Below, piece by piece: positions 25,981-33,641 of a DNA stretch of 55,119 bases. The DNA lies in assembly GCA_964586225.1 (NCBI GenBank), contig CAZPHD010000019.1:1-55119 (forward strand). Direction: 5' to 3'. Made by a program: the position numbers and the translations under genes. Each line of letters opens with the position of its first letter. Position 1 is the stretch's first letter. The notes beneath the pieces were generated by a model, which saw only the letters and a list, made by a program, of their open reading frames with translations, was not told where the DNA came from and did no database searches. The stretch comes from JANJUB01 sp964586225 (lineage in GTDB: Bacteria > Armatimonadota > Fimbriimonadia > Fimbriimonadales > Fimbriimonadaceae).

Positions 25981-26900
25981 TGGCATTTAAGAGCTACCAA
26001 ACGATGAATGGTCAGCTCATCGGGGAGTCCGGCCCCGAGGGTACGGTCGACTACCAACTCGATGGACTCGGCTCGGTCATTGGCACCTGGCGGACAACGG
26101 GCACGCTTCAGAACCAGTATCGCTATTCGGGCTACGGCCAGCTCGTGCACAAGAGCGGAACGGGCGCCGACCCCTACTTCCTGTGGGTGGGTGGCTGGGG
26201 TTACCGCACGCGGGGGATGGTGTACGTGCGACGCCGGACCTACTACGAGAAGGCGGCGGTGTGGACGAGTGTGGATCCGTTCTGGCCCGATGAGAGCGCG
26301 TATGGGTATGCCTTGGGGAACCCAAGCACACAAATTGATCCGACCGGAGAGTCAGTGGCAGCTATTCTCTGTGCGGGCGCTTGTGTCGGCGCAGGAGGAT
26401 GCGCGCTCGGCGTGTGGTATGCCTGCAAAGATTGGGAAGGGGCGTATGACAGTTGGTATGACTGTGCTTACGAGTTCATCTCGGACCTTCCGCCACAGTC
26501 CCTGATCGGGTGTGGCCTTTCCCTTGTGGGATGCCTTGCATGCTTAGCGAAATATGCCAAGCCGCTGTGTAAGCAACTTGGGAATTGCAATGAGAAGGAG
26601 CGTCAGTGGTGGGATGATCTAGTGGGTCGTCTTTGTCATGATACGGCTCAGAGCTGTGATCCTCGTAACAAGAACTATCCGAAACCACCATTAACTCGAG
26701 CGAAGATGTGTTCTTTCAGCGGCCCGAGGCTTCGAAATGGCTCGTTGTGCCTGGCTGCACGAGTAGGACGGCATATTAGGTGTTGGAAAAATGATCATAA
26801 TTTAGATGGACACATCAAAGCTATTATAGACACTGCAAAGCGAGTGGGTCCATGTTTGGCTATGTGGACGAAGTATAGTTGTTGGAGAAAGCCTTGGTAA
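25980..26900 (+). CDS. RHS core fragment with two-helix Cys-rich C-terminal domain (cassette 2)
   Basis: 306 residues. Residues ~1-118 are the shared RHS core ending GYALGNPSTQIDPTGE, the usual NP...DPxG boundary. The unique tail has two hydrophobic stretches, VAAILCAGACVGAGGCALGV and SLIGCGLSLVGCLACLAKYA, then a basic Cys-rich end (GRHIRCWKNDHNLDGHIKAI). The tail could insert in membranes or be a nuclease; no catalytic motif is certain. GGAG ten bases before the ATG gives it its own ribosome site, and TGATG couples it to the upstream RHS frame. Confidence 0.75.
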   Translation: MAFKSYQTMNGQLIGESGPEGTVDYQLDGLGSVIGTWRTTGTLQNQYRYSGYGQLVHKSGTGADPYFLWVGGWGYRTRGMVYVRRRTYYEKAAVWTSVDPFWPDESAYGYALGNPSTQIDPTGESVAAILCAGACVGAGGCALGVWYACKDWEGAYDSWYDCAYEFISDLPPQSLIGCGLSLVGCLACLAKYAKPLCKQLGNCNEKERQWWDDLVGRLCHDTAQSCDPRNKNYPKPPLTRAKMCSFSGPRLRNGSLCLAARVGRHIRCWKNDHNLDGHIKAIIDTAKRVGPCLAMWTKYSCWRKPW

Positions 26901-27397
26901 GCGAGAGCGAGGAGCGGTTTTGGAATGGCATTCGAGAAAACTATGTTGGCAACTGCAGTTGCTATGAGTATCGAGTAAGCAGCGATGCTATCGTAGCGAT
27001 TAACAGCTTGTGTGATCGACTGTTCACTCCGCATGGTTCTTGGAACAACGTCGTGTTTCCGGACGAAGAGCCATTCTTGCTAGAGGCCTTTATGTTGCTA
27101 AGTGGTTGTGCCTCATCATACTATTTTGCAGCATACATGGTGCAGTCTCTCAACAATCCATATTATCGCTTCTCGGCTTTACTGATATTGGATGATGTAG
27201 GGCGAGATTGGCAGAAATTTGGTGCGCTGTTGTGGCAAGCATCAAATAGCGAACGACGGCAAACAATGTATGCATTCTGTCAGTTACTGGCTGAGGGGAA
27301 CGACCTGGCGGAAGGCGGTTTGAGCGCTAGAGGTGAGGTCGCTCTCGCGACAAGAGTCTCGCGGCGGCTCGTGCGGGCCCTTACGGCGGAAGCCTGA
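26879..27397 (+). CDS. Candidate immunity protein for cassette 2
   Basis: About 172 residues from a TTG at 26879 (other in-frame TTGs follow at 26882 and 26894); it overlaps the cassette 2 stop. The first ~140 residues (EERFWNGIRENYVGNCSCYE, PHGSWNNVVFPDEEPFLLEA) are AT-rich in codon use and have an alpha-helical look. From about base 27300 composition turns GC-rich (LSARGEVALATRVSRRLVRA), which looks like read-through into a different sequence block, so the true protein end may have been altered by recombination. The immunity role is inferred from position only. Confidence 0.5.
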   Translation: MLEKALVSESEERFWNGIRENYVGNCSCYEYRVSSDAIVAINSLCDRLFTPHGSWNNVVFPDEEPFLLEAFMLLSGCASSYYFAAYMVQSLNNPYYRFSALLILDDVGRDWQKFGALLWQASNSERRQTMYAFCQLLAEGNDLAEGGLSARGEVALATRVSRRLVRALTAEA

Positions 27398-27412
27398 GGG
27401 TGATGAGGTCAA

Positions 27413-28531
27413 GTGTGCAGCAGCCCGGTGGCTCGGTCGTTCGTCTACGATGCCGGTGACCACCTGGTCGCGAGTGTGGACCTCGACGGTTCGCGCACGA
27501 CCTACGTGTGGGATTCTTGCATGATGGTGGCGGTCGCGAACCCGCTCAATGAGCGCACGACGTATAGCTACAACCGGTTCGGCAGCCGCGAGACGGTGAT
27601 GAATCCGCTGGGCGTGGTGAGCACTCAGCTCTACGACAGCATGAACCGGCCTTTGGCGACGGTGGACGCGCTGGGTAACCGCACGACCAACGTGTATACG
27701 GGCAACCTGAAGACCGCCGAGATTGATGCTCTGAGCAACCAGACCGACTTCGAATATGACGTTGCGGCGCGGCTGACGACGGTGATTGTTGCGCGGGGGA
27801 ACCCTTGGGTGAACGCGTACGAGGCGCGGAACCTTATTGCGCGGATTGATCCGCTTGGGAACCGGTCGACGACGGTGTACGACGCCCTGAACCGCCAAGT
27901 CGCGGGGGTCTCACCGCTCGGATTGCGCACGACGAGCGTTTACGACGCGGCGGGGCAGCTTTCGGAAACGATCGATGCCATGAACTTCCGCACGACGTTC
28001 CTTTATGATGGTGCCGGCAACCGCACGTCGGTCGAGGATGCCAACGGCAAGATCTCGCAGTCGGTGTACTTCGCGAACCGCAACCAAGTGCAAGCTTCGG
28101 TGGATGCGATGGGGTTCCGCACGACGTATGCTTATGACCTGCAAGGTCGGTTGCAATCCACCCAAGACGCGAACGGACACTTCGTGACGAACGTCTATGA
28201 CTCTATGGGGCGGCTACAGTTCGTGGTGAATGCGCTGGATGAGAACTCTCGCCAGTATGGCTATCACCTCGCGGGCCGGATCGTGATGTGTCTGGTGGAT
28301 GGTGCTTTGCACACGTATACGTTTGATGCCAATGGCAACATGACCGCGGACACGAGCGGCCCGGTGACGATGGCGTATGATGAAGAGAACCGGATGTCGC
28401 TGCTAGAGTCGGGCGCAGAGGTGTCGACCTATGGGTACGACGGAGACAAGTTGAAGAGAATTGAGGAAGTGGATGGCACCGTGAACACGATGGTGTGGGA
28501 TGGTTCAGACTACCTTGGAGACGTGACCTGA
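27413..28531 (+). CDS. YD-repeat (RHS) shell fragment
   Basis: 372 residues of RHS/YD repeats, for example NPLNERTTYSYNRFGSRETV, LGNRSTTVYDALNRQV, MGFRTTYAYDLQGRLQ and YTFDANGNMTADTSG. The N-terminus begins abruptly at a GTG, without signal peptide or the large beta-cocoon expected of a full RHS protein (over 1000 residues), so it is 5'-truncated. It ends WDGSDYLGDVT at a TGA that overlaps the ATG of the core-toxin gene. Intact RHS proteins continue through this point, so here shell and core are separate reading frames, offset by one base. Confidence 0.8.
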   Translation: MCSSPVARSFVYDAGDHLVASVDLDGSRTTYVWDSCMMVAVANPLNERTTYSYNRFGSRETVMNPLGVVSTQLYDSMNRPLATVDALGNRTTNVYTGNLKTAEIDALSNQTDFEYDVAARLTTVIVARGNPWVNAYEARNLIARIDPLGNRSTTVYDALNRQVAGVSPLGLRTTSVYDAAGQLSETIDAMNFRTTFLYDGAGNRTSVEDANGKISQSVYFANRNQVQASVDAMGFRTTYAYDLQGRLQSTQDANGHFVTNVYDSMGRLQFVVNALDENSRQYGYHLAGRIVMCLVDGALHTYTFDANGNMTADTSGPVTMAYDEENRMSLLESGAEVSTYGYDGDKLKRIEEVDGTVNTMVWDGSDYLGDVT

Positions 28532-29025
28532 TGGCGTTCAAGAGCTACTACACGATGAATGGTCAGCTCATCGGGGAGTCTGGCCCCGAGGGCGCTGTTG
28601 ACTACCAGCTCGATGGGCTCGGCTCGGTGATCGGCACCTGGCGGACAACGGGCACGCTTCAGAACCAGTGTCGCTATTCGGGCTACGGCCAATTGGTGCA
28701 CAAGAGTGGAACGGGCGCTGATCCCTACTTCCTGTGGGTGGGTGGCTGGGGCTACCGCACTCGCGGCATGGTCTACGTGCGCCGGCGGACCTACTACGAG
28801 AAGGCAGCGGTGTGGACGAGTGTGGATCCGCTGTGGCCTGAAGAGTCAAGTTTCCAATACTGCTGGTCCCGGCCGACTGTGTTCACTGACATCTCTGGCC
28901 GCAGCCCCAATATGCGGGACCCAAGAGAGTCCGACTATCTAGGTCCAGTATGCTTGCCTGTTACTAGTGGACCGCCGTGCCCCTTTGTTGCGGAGGCAAA
29001 TTGTGCGAGACGATGTCGTGACTAG
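28531..29025 (+). CDS. RHS core fragment with C-terminal domain cut by an amber stop (cassette 3)
   Basis: 164 residues. Residues 1-113 are the shared core; homology to cassettes 1 and 2 stops after WTSVDPLWPEES. A short unique tail (RSPNMRDPRESDYLGPVCLP) ends at TAG 29023-29025. The same frame continues without another stop to 29331, so the tail was probably once about 100 residues longer. Its ATG is coupled to the YD-repeat gene by TGATG and has GGAG ten bases upstream. Confidence 0.75.
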   Translation: MAFKSYYTMNGQLIGESGPEGAVDYQLDGLGSVIGTWRTTGTLQNQCRYSGYGQLVHKSGTGADPYFLWVGGWGYRTRGMVYVRRRTYYEKAAVWTSVDPLWPEESSFQYCWSRPTVFTDISGRSPNMRDPRESDYLGPVCLPVTSGPPCPFVAEANCARRCRD

Positions 29026-29331
29026 TTTAAAATAGGAGGATACAAATGCTACGATCGACAGGTAAACAAGATTCTTGCCGTTTGCTGTTGCAGGTGCAAC
29101 CCATGCGAGGCTGTGCCATCACCCTATGACTATGATGGTTTGGACAAAGCCCTCATTGGTTGCAAGCGGAGGCCAGACGAGGTGCCAAAGAGAAGAAAGG
29201 AGGAACGGGCAACTGAGTGTTGGGGGTGGCACTATCACTATTCCTTTAGCGGTCGCTTTGCAACGATATTGTGTTGCTATTGTAACGATAAGACCACAGG
29301 TAAATTGCGGATGCGCTGTAAATGCAAATGA
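29026..29331 (+). pseudogene. Downstream remainder of the cassette 3 toxin domain
   Basis: In frame with 28531-29025 after the single TAG. It reads FKIGGYKCYDRQVNKIL, then a Cys cluster (VCCCRCNPCEAV), YDYDGLDKALIGCKRRPDEV, and a basic Cys-rich end (LCCYCNDKTTGKLRMRCKCK). The stop TGA at 29329 overlaps the ATG of the next gene, as at cassette 1. An AGGAGG at 29035-29040 followed by ATG at 29049 is in another frame. Either a nonsense mutation has silenced the toxin, or the part downstream is made separately. Confidence 0.6.
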
Positions 29332-29873
29332 GATCGGTCGGGCCGCCAGGCGAAGTGGAGTTGAGCATTTTAGCTTCAAGGATCTGCGTCAGTAGCGAGC
29401 GCGAACCGTTTGAAACGTGTGACGATCTCACAAAGCCTGAACTAAGTCGCGAGAACATTCAGAATCTGCGGTTGGACTTGTCACTGGTAAACGGTGTGTT
29501 TGTGGATGCCGACGGATATCACGCGATTGTGAACCGCTTATTGGAACTTTCTACTTTGCGCACTCTTGAGATCGACGGAAATCAAATTCAGATTGATGTT
29601 GACTTTCTTGCAGTCGCGCTCTCCTATACGCGGATTCGCCGAGTCCTACTCTTCGAATGTAACCTTGTGTCTGGCAAGCTTAGTCCTTTGGCGGAATTGC
29701 CATATCTCGAAGAACTGTTTCTGAGTTTCTGTAATACTGGTGTTGCCGACCCGCTACGAATGGCAGGGTTGTGTGGTTCGGCAAGGTTAGAGACCTTGGG
29801 CTACTGTGGGTCAAATGTAGTAGATCTGGAAGTGTTACGACAAGCAAAGCCGTCGCTAGATGTTTACGGATGA
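29328..29873 (+). CDS. Leucine-rich-repeat candidate immunity protein for cassette 3
   Basis: About 181 residues from ATG 29328 (ATGA overlap with the cassette 3 frame); ATG 29322 is an alternative. Residues ~50-170 hold three to four leucine-rich repeat-like segments, such as LLELSTLRTLEIDGNQI, TRIRRVLLFECNLV and LPYLEELFLSFCNTGVADPL. Leucine-rich-repeat proteins occur among immunity proteins of polymorphic toxins; position and overlap support that role here, but the target is not known. Confidence 0.6.
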   Translation: MRSVGPPGEVELSILASRICVSSEREPFETCDDLTKPELSRENIQNLRLDLSLVNGVFVDADGYHAIVNRLLELSTLRTLEIDGNQIQIDVDFLAVALSYTRIRRVLLFECNLVSGKLSPLAELPYLEELFLSFCNTGVADPLRMAGLCGSARLETLGYCGSNVVDLEVLRQAKPSLDVYG

Positions 29874-30032
29874 AATGTGTAATGGCCATGAAGTCGCCTC
29901 GGTTCTGGCGGTTTATTGCCGCCTACGGCGACGATGCCGGACTGGGGCCGGGTGGGCACCTTAGCTTCTATGTGCTGGTCCAGGTGCCTTGCAAGTCCGC
30001 GAGCGGGTATGTCCGGAGCTATGATCCGACCT
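29874..30032. other. Spacer without recognisable gene
   Basis: Holds a short open frame (MAMKSPRFWRFIAAYGDDAG and on, ending at 30034) that I cannot relate to anything; it overlaps the end of the LRR gene in another frame. GC content rises here back to the chromosomal level. Confidence 0.4.
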
Positions 30033-30270
30033 GAACGAATACTTCGCCACGAGCGTCTGCGCGGGTGCAGTTCGTGGGGAACGCACTGAGCGAGAACGCG
30101 AGGCAATATGGCTACGACCTCGCGGGCCGCATGGTGACGTACGCCGATGCCGCGAACCGGGGGCGCACCTACACCTACGACGCGGCGGGGCAGAACACGG
30201 CGATCCAGTTCCCGGATGGCAAGATTGCGACGTATGCCTTCGATCCCCTCGGTAGCGAAGCGTCGCCAGG
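30033..30270 (+). pseudogene. RHS/YD-repeat remnant
   Basis: Reads VQFVGNALSENARQYGYDLA, then GRMVTYADAANRGRTYTYDA and FPDGKIATYAFDPLGSEASP. It matches the YD gene near 28175-28330, with a small deletion at its left end around 30055. No start and no RHS core follow, so it is a decayed copy at the right edge of the island. The frame runs on into the hairpin repeats. Confidence 0.7.
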
Positions 30271-30326
30271 TAACGCCGGGACGACGCGGAAGGGCCCGCG
30301 CGCCTCTTTAGCTTTCGGCGGTTGCA

Positions 30327-30360
30327 GCATGCGTCGGGACGAACCCACCGACGCCCTCAT
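30327..30360 (+). repeat. Dispersed hairpin repeat, copy B
   Basis: Core 30331-30354: stem GCGTCGG, loop GACGAACCCA, stem CCGACGC. It is preceded by CAT and followed by CCTCATTGA. Copies C and D follow at 80 and 70 bp intervals. Confidence 0.9.
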
Positions 30361-30406
30361 TGAGCTTTGCCAAGTCCTCCTCATTTATAGGCCACCCGGC
30401 GTTACC

Positions 30407-30440
30407 GCATGCGTCGGGACGAACCCACCGACGCCCTCAT
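30407..30440 (+). repeat. Dispersed hairpin repeat, copy C
   Basis: Core 30411-30434, identical in stem and loop to copy B and also preceded by GCAT. The 46 bp separating it from copy B and the 36 bp separating it from copy D are unrelated to each other. Confidence 0.9.
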
Positions 30441-30476
30441 CAGTTTCCCTCAAATCCAATAACCAGGCACGACGCC

Positions 30477-30510
30477 GCATGCGTCGGGACGAACCCACCG
30501 ACGCCCTCAG
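30477..30510 (+). repeat. Dispersed hairpin repeat, copy D
   Basis: Core 30481-30504, identical stem and loop; the 3' tail reads CCTCAG instead of CCTCAT. Last of the cluster. Confidence 0.9.
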
Positions 30511-30552
30511 GATAGAACCTTTGCGGGCTCACCCCACCCCCCAACCCCCTCC

Positions 30553-30577
30553 CCGCGAAGACGATGGCCCTTCGCGG
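30553..30577. terminator. Hairpin between the RHS island and the GNAT gene
   Basis: Arms CCGCGAAG and CTTCGCGG with a nine-base loop, extended by C-rich sequence on the left and GAGAGGGGG on the right. It lies 20 bp beyond the stop of the minus-strand acetyltransferase gene, so it may terminate that transcript; on the minus strand there is no clear T-run. Confidence 0.45.
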
Positions 30578-30597
30578 AGAGGGGGAGTATCGTTAGC

Positions 30598-31071
30598 CTA
30601 GATCTGCCGCTCCATGAAGACGGCGTCCGAGAATGGGTTCTCGACGTACGGCTCGGTCCGCACGAAGCCCATGCTCTCGTAAAGCGCAACCGCCCCTTCC
30701 ATCCGCTCAAGCGTGTCCAGCTTCATCGTCTTGTAGTTCATGCCACGCGCCTCGCGGAAGAGACGCCGTACCAGCGCCCGGGCGATGCCGCGTCCGCGTG
30801 CCGCCGGTTGAACGTACAGCCGCTTCATTTCGCACACCCGCGGCTGCAAAGGGCGCAAGGCCGCACAACCCACCGGCTGCTTGTCGAGGAATGCAAGCAC
30901 GATGATCCCCTTCGGGCCGCGATACTTGCCGGGCAGCGTTTCGAGCTCCTCTTCGAACCCCTGAAAGCACAGGCTTTCCCCGACCTGAGCCTCGTACTCG
31001 CGAAACAGCGCGCGAACGATCTCGACCTCGTCAGGGAAACGGGCCTCCCGAACCGACCAAACTACAGGCAC
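30598..31071 (-). CDS. GNAT family N-acetyltransferase
   Basis: 157 residues from the GTG at 31071, which overlaps the upstream PhzF-like stop by ten bases; the longer frame from 31224 starts inside that gene. The acetyl-CoA site is clear: VCEMKRLYVQPAARGRGIAR ALV with the R/Q-x-x-G-x-A signature, then the C-terminal beta-strand pair GAVALYESMGFVRTEPYV. The substrate is unknown. It forms a two-gene unit with the PhzF-family gene. Confidence 0.92.
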   Translation of the reverse strand: MPVVWSVREARFPDEVEIVRALFREYEAQVGESLCFQGFEEELETLPGKYRGPKGIIVLAFLDKQPVGCAALRPLQPRVCEMKRLYVQPAARGRGIARALVRRLFREARGMNYKTMKLDTLERMEGAVALYESMGFVRTEPYVENPFSDAVFMERQI

Positions 31072-31817
31072 AGCTCTCCCTCGATGGTCGTCCGCGCCGA
31101 TCCGCGGAGCTTCACTCGGTTGCCGACCACGCTGGTGCGCACATAGCCGCCGCGGCTCGAGGCTTGGTATCCGATCAGCTCGGTCCTGTCCAGGCGTTCC
31201 GCCCAAAAGGGGGCCAGTGCGCAATGGGCCGAACCCGTTACCGAATCTTCGGGGACACCCACTTGGGGCGCGAAGAAGCGGCAGACATAGTCAACGTCAG
31301 GGTCATTGGCGGCGGCGGTGATCACGAGGCCCCGCGCGGGCAAGCGGGCGATCTGAGCAAAGTCCGGCGTAAAGGCGGCGACTTCGCTCTCATTCGACAC
31401 CAGCGCAACCACGTCCATGCGATTTCGACCCTGCCACACGGCGGTAACGGGCACTTCGATTGCCCTATCTTCATCATAAGGCTCCGCCGGAAAGTCAAGT
31501 TCCCAATGGGGGCCAACCTGGGTAGCGGTTAGGATGCCCGAGCGGGTGCTGAAGCTCACGGCAGGTTGTCCCAGCGCGTGCGCGGCGGCGAGGGTCGCGT
31601 GTCCACACAGGTCAACTTCGGCGGTCGGCGTAAACCAGCGTAGGCCAAACATGCCGTCTTCGGGCCAGACAAACGCAGTCTCGGCTTGGTTCACCTCGGC
31701 GGCGATGGCTTGGCTCGTGGCATCGGCGAGGGGTTCCTCCAATACGACAACGCCGGCCGGGTTCCCGGTAAAGAGTCCGTGCTCGAAAGCATCGATGAGG
31801 CGGAAGGGCAGCCGCAT
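31062..31817 (-). CDS. PhzF family isomerase-like protein
   Basis: 251 residues from ATG 31817; a GTG 18 bases upstream is in frame. It has the diaminopimelate-epimerase-like fold of the PhzF family: IDAFEHGLFTGNPAGVVVL, QAETAFVW with the catalytic Glu, WFTPTAEVDLCGHATLAAAH, and the C-terminal VPEDSVTGSAHCALAPFWAE and GYQASSRGGYV. These proteins isomerise small molecules; the phenazine role applies only to PhzF itself, and no phenazine genes are present. Divergent from recJ. Confidence 0.92.
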   Translation of the reverse strand: MRLPFRLIDAFEHGLFTGNPAGVVVLEEPLADATSQAIAAEVNQAETAFVWPEDGMFGLRWFTPTAEVDLCGHATLAAAHALGQPAVSFSTRSGILTATQVGPHWELDFPAEPYDEDRAIEVPVTAVWQGRNRMDVVALVSNESEVAAFTPDFAQIARLPARGLVITAAANDPDVDYVCRFFAPQVGVPEDSVTGSAHCALAPFWAERLDRTELIGYQASSRGGYVRTSVVGNRVKLRGSARTTIEGELCL

Positions 31818-31888
31818 GCCGCTAGTTAACCCCACAAGTACCAGTGGAAGTATGTCAACATTTTCTCGTGATCACGCCCGACGGTCAG

Positions 31889-33631
31889 ATGCGCATTTTG
31901 TTTCCCGCTCGCGATGCGGTGGCGGAGGGGCGACTGCAGCGGGAGTTGGGCATTCCGTCGATGGTAGCGGCGGTGCTGGTGTCGCGGGGTATGACCGATC
32001 CCGAAGTCGCCCATCGGTTCCTGAATCCGAGCCTGGAAGAGTTGGGCGATCCGCGACGCCTTCCTGATTACGAGGAGGCCGAGAACGCCATTTTAGGGGC
32101 GCGGGAACGCAACGAACTGATCTTCATTCACGGCGACTACGATGTGGATGGCGTGACGAGTGCGGCGCTCTTCAAGCGGTTCCTCGAAACCATCGGTTGT
32201 CAGGTCCACGCCCACGTTCCGCACCGCATGAAGGAAGGGTACGGCATTCATATGGATGCGGTGTACCGGGCGAAGGAGCTGGGGGCCAAGGTGTTCCTTA
32301 CGTGTGACTGTGGAATCAGTGCCCATGAGCAGGTGGCGGCGGCGCAGGAGGCGGGTATGGTGGTCGTGGTTACGGATCACCACACGGTGCCGCCCGAACT
32401 GCCGACGGCGACGGCGTTGGTCAATCCGCATCGAACGGACTCGGATTATCCTTATCGTGACCTCAGCGGGGTCGGGGTGGCGTTTCGGGTCGCCGAAGGG
32501 CTCACGCGATCGCTGGGCATGCCCGTCGATCGGTTCCGCCGGGCGTTTCTCGACCTCGCCGTGCTGGGCACGATCGCCGACGTGATGCCGTTGGTGGGGG
32601 AAAACCGCGTCATCGCGCGTCACGGCTTGATTCAGCTTGCCCAGACTCGCAAGGAGGGGCTGCTCGCGCTGATCAAAGCGGCAGATCTATCGGACCGGAT
32701 GAAGGAAGGCACGATGCAGGCGAGCGACGTGGGCTACGCGCTGGGGCCGCGTCTCAATGCCACCGGGCGTATCGACGATGCGGCGCGGGCGTTGCAACTC
32801 TTGATCTCTCGCGATCCGCTCGAATGCACCAAGCTGGCGGGCGAGATCGAAACGCTCAACCGCCAGCGCAAGGAACAGCAGGACGCGGCGGTCCAGCATG
32901 CGCTTGATCTCGTGGACGCGATGAACCTGGACGACTTGGCTGCGATCGTGGTCGGCCATTCGAACTGGCACCCCGGCATCATCGGCTTGGTGGCGGGGAA
33001 GGTGCGCGAGAAGTACAACCGGCCCGCGTTCATCATGCATTACAACATGGAGACCGGTGACGCCAAAGGCTCGGCCCGCTCGATCCCTGGCTTTAATCTG
33101 GCGGACTGTCTGCGTGCGCACGCGGATCTGGTGCAGGGCGGCGGTCACGCGATGGCAGCCGGATTTGGCACGAGCCTCGACAAGGTCGAAGCGGTGAAGC
33201 GGGCATTCAACAGCTACGCCAAGAAGATGCTGACGGCGGAGGATTTCGTGCCTGTCGTCGAGGTTTCGGCGCTGATGGAGGGCGAGGACGTGTCGTTCGA
33301 CTCGGTTGAACAGCTCGACATGCTCGCGCCGTTTGGGATGGGGAATCCGACGCCGATCTTCGCCACGGAGCGGGCGGTGGTCCAGCAGATCAAGCCGACG
33401 AAGCGCGATCACATCGTGCAGTTGGAGCTTCAGCTCAATCGGGGCGGGTGCTTTTGGAGCACGACCTTCAACCAGGCCGAGGCGGCGAAGGCGCTGGGGC
33501 GGGGCGACGAAATCGGGATCGTGTTCAAGCCGGAGATCGAGGAATACAACGGTCGGCGGAGCCTCAAGTTGAAGCTCCAGTATCTCACGCGCGACATGGC
33601 GTGTCTGCCTGCAACCTCGGCTTCCGGGTAA
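31889..33631 (+). CDS. recJ: Single-stranded-DNA-specific exonuclease RecJ
   Basis: 580 residues from the ATG at 31889; GTG starts at 31844 and 31868 are possible, but would crowd the divergent promoter. DHH phosphoesterase motifs: IHGDYDVDGVTSAALF, TCDCGISAHEQVAAA, VVTDHHTVPPELP; the DHHA1 domain follows with GHSNWHPGIIGLVAGKV, KGSARS and GGGHAMAAGFG, then the C-terminal OB fold (LAPFGMGNPTPIFAT). It degrades single-stranded DNA 5' to 3' in recombination and mismatch repair. Confidence 0.96.
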   Translation: MRILFPARDAVAEGRLQRELGIPSMVAAVLVSRGMTDPEVAHRFLNPSLEELGDPRRLPDYEEAENAILGARERNELIFIHGDYDVDGVTSAALFKRFLETIGCQVHAHVPHRMKEGYGIHMDAVYRAKELGAKVFLTCDCGISAHEQVAAAQEAGMVVVVTDHHTVPPELPTATALVNPHRTDSDYPYRDLSGVGVAFRVAEGLTRSLGMPVDRFRRAFLDLAVLGTIADVMPLVGENRVIARHGLIQLAQTRKEGLLALIKAADLSDRMKEGTMQASDVGYALGPRLNATGRIDDAARALQLLISRDPLECTKLAGEIETLNRQRKEQQDAAVQHALDLVDAMNLDDLAAIVVGHSNWHPGIIGLVAGKVREKYNRPAFIMHYNMETGDAKGSARSIPGFNLADCLRAHADLVQGGGHAMAAGFGTSLDKVEAVKRAFNSYAKKMLTAEDFVPVVEVSALMEGEDVSFDSVEQLDMLAPFGMGNPTPIFATERAVVQQIKPTKRDHIVQLELQLNRGGCFWSTTFNQAEAAKALGRGDEIGIVFKPEIEEYNGRRSLKLKLQYLTRDMACLPATSASG

Positions 33632-33641
33632 CTTCGGAGAG

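Noticed and set aside
28500..28540. Classical slippery heptamer for programmed -1 frameshifting at the RHS break
   Set aside because: No X-XXY-YYZ sequence is present; a stop/start TGATG with its own GGAG fits reinitiation better.
30327..30510. CRISPR array (three 34-bp repeats with spacers)
   Set aside because: Spacers differ in length (46 and 36 bp), the same repeat occurs alone at 15086 and inside galK, and no cas genes are present.
24000..30600. Insertion sequence or transposase within the RHS island
   Set aside because: No transposase or integrase motif is found in any frame; mobility would have to rely on homologous recombination.
30065..30601. A 178-residue protein spanning the RHS remnant and hairpin repeats
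   Set aside because: The frame is a chance continuation of a decayed YD segment into intergenic repeats; there is no family and no ribosome site.
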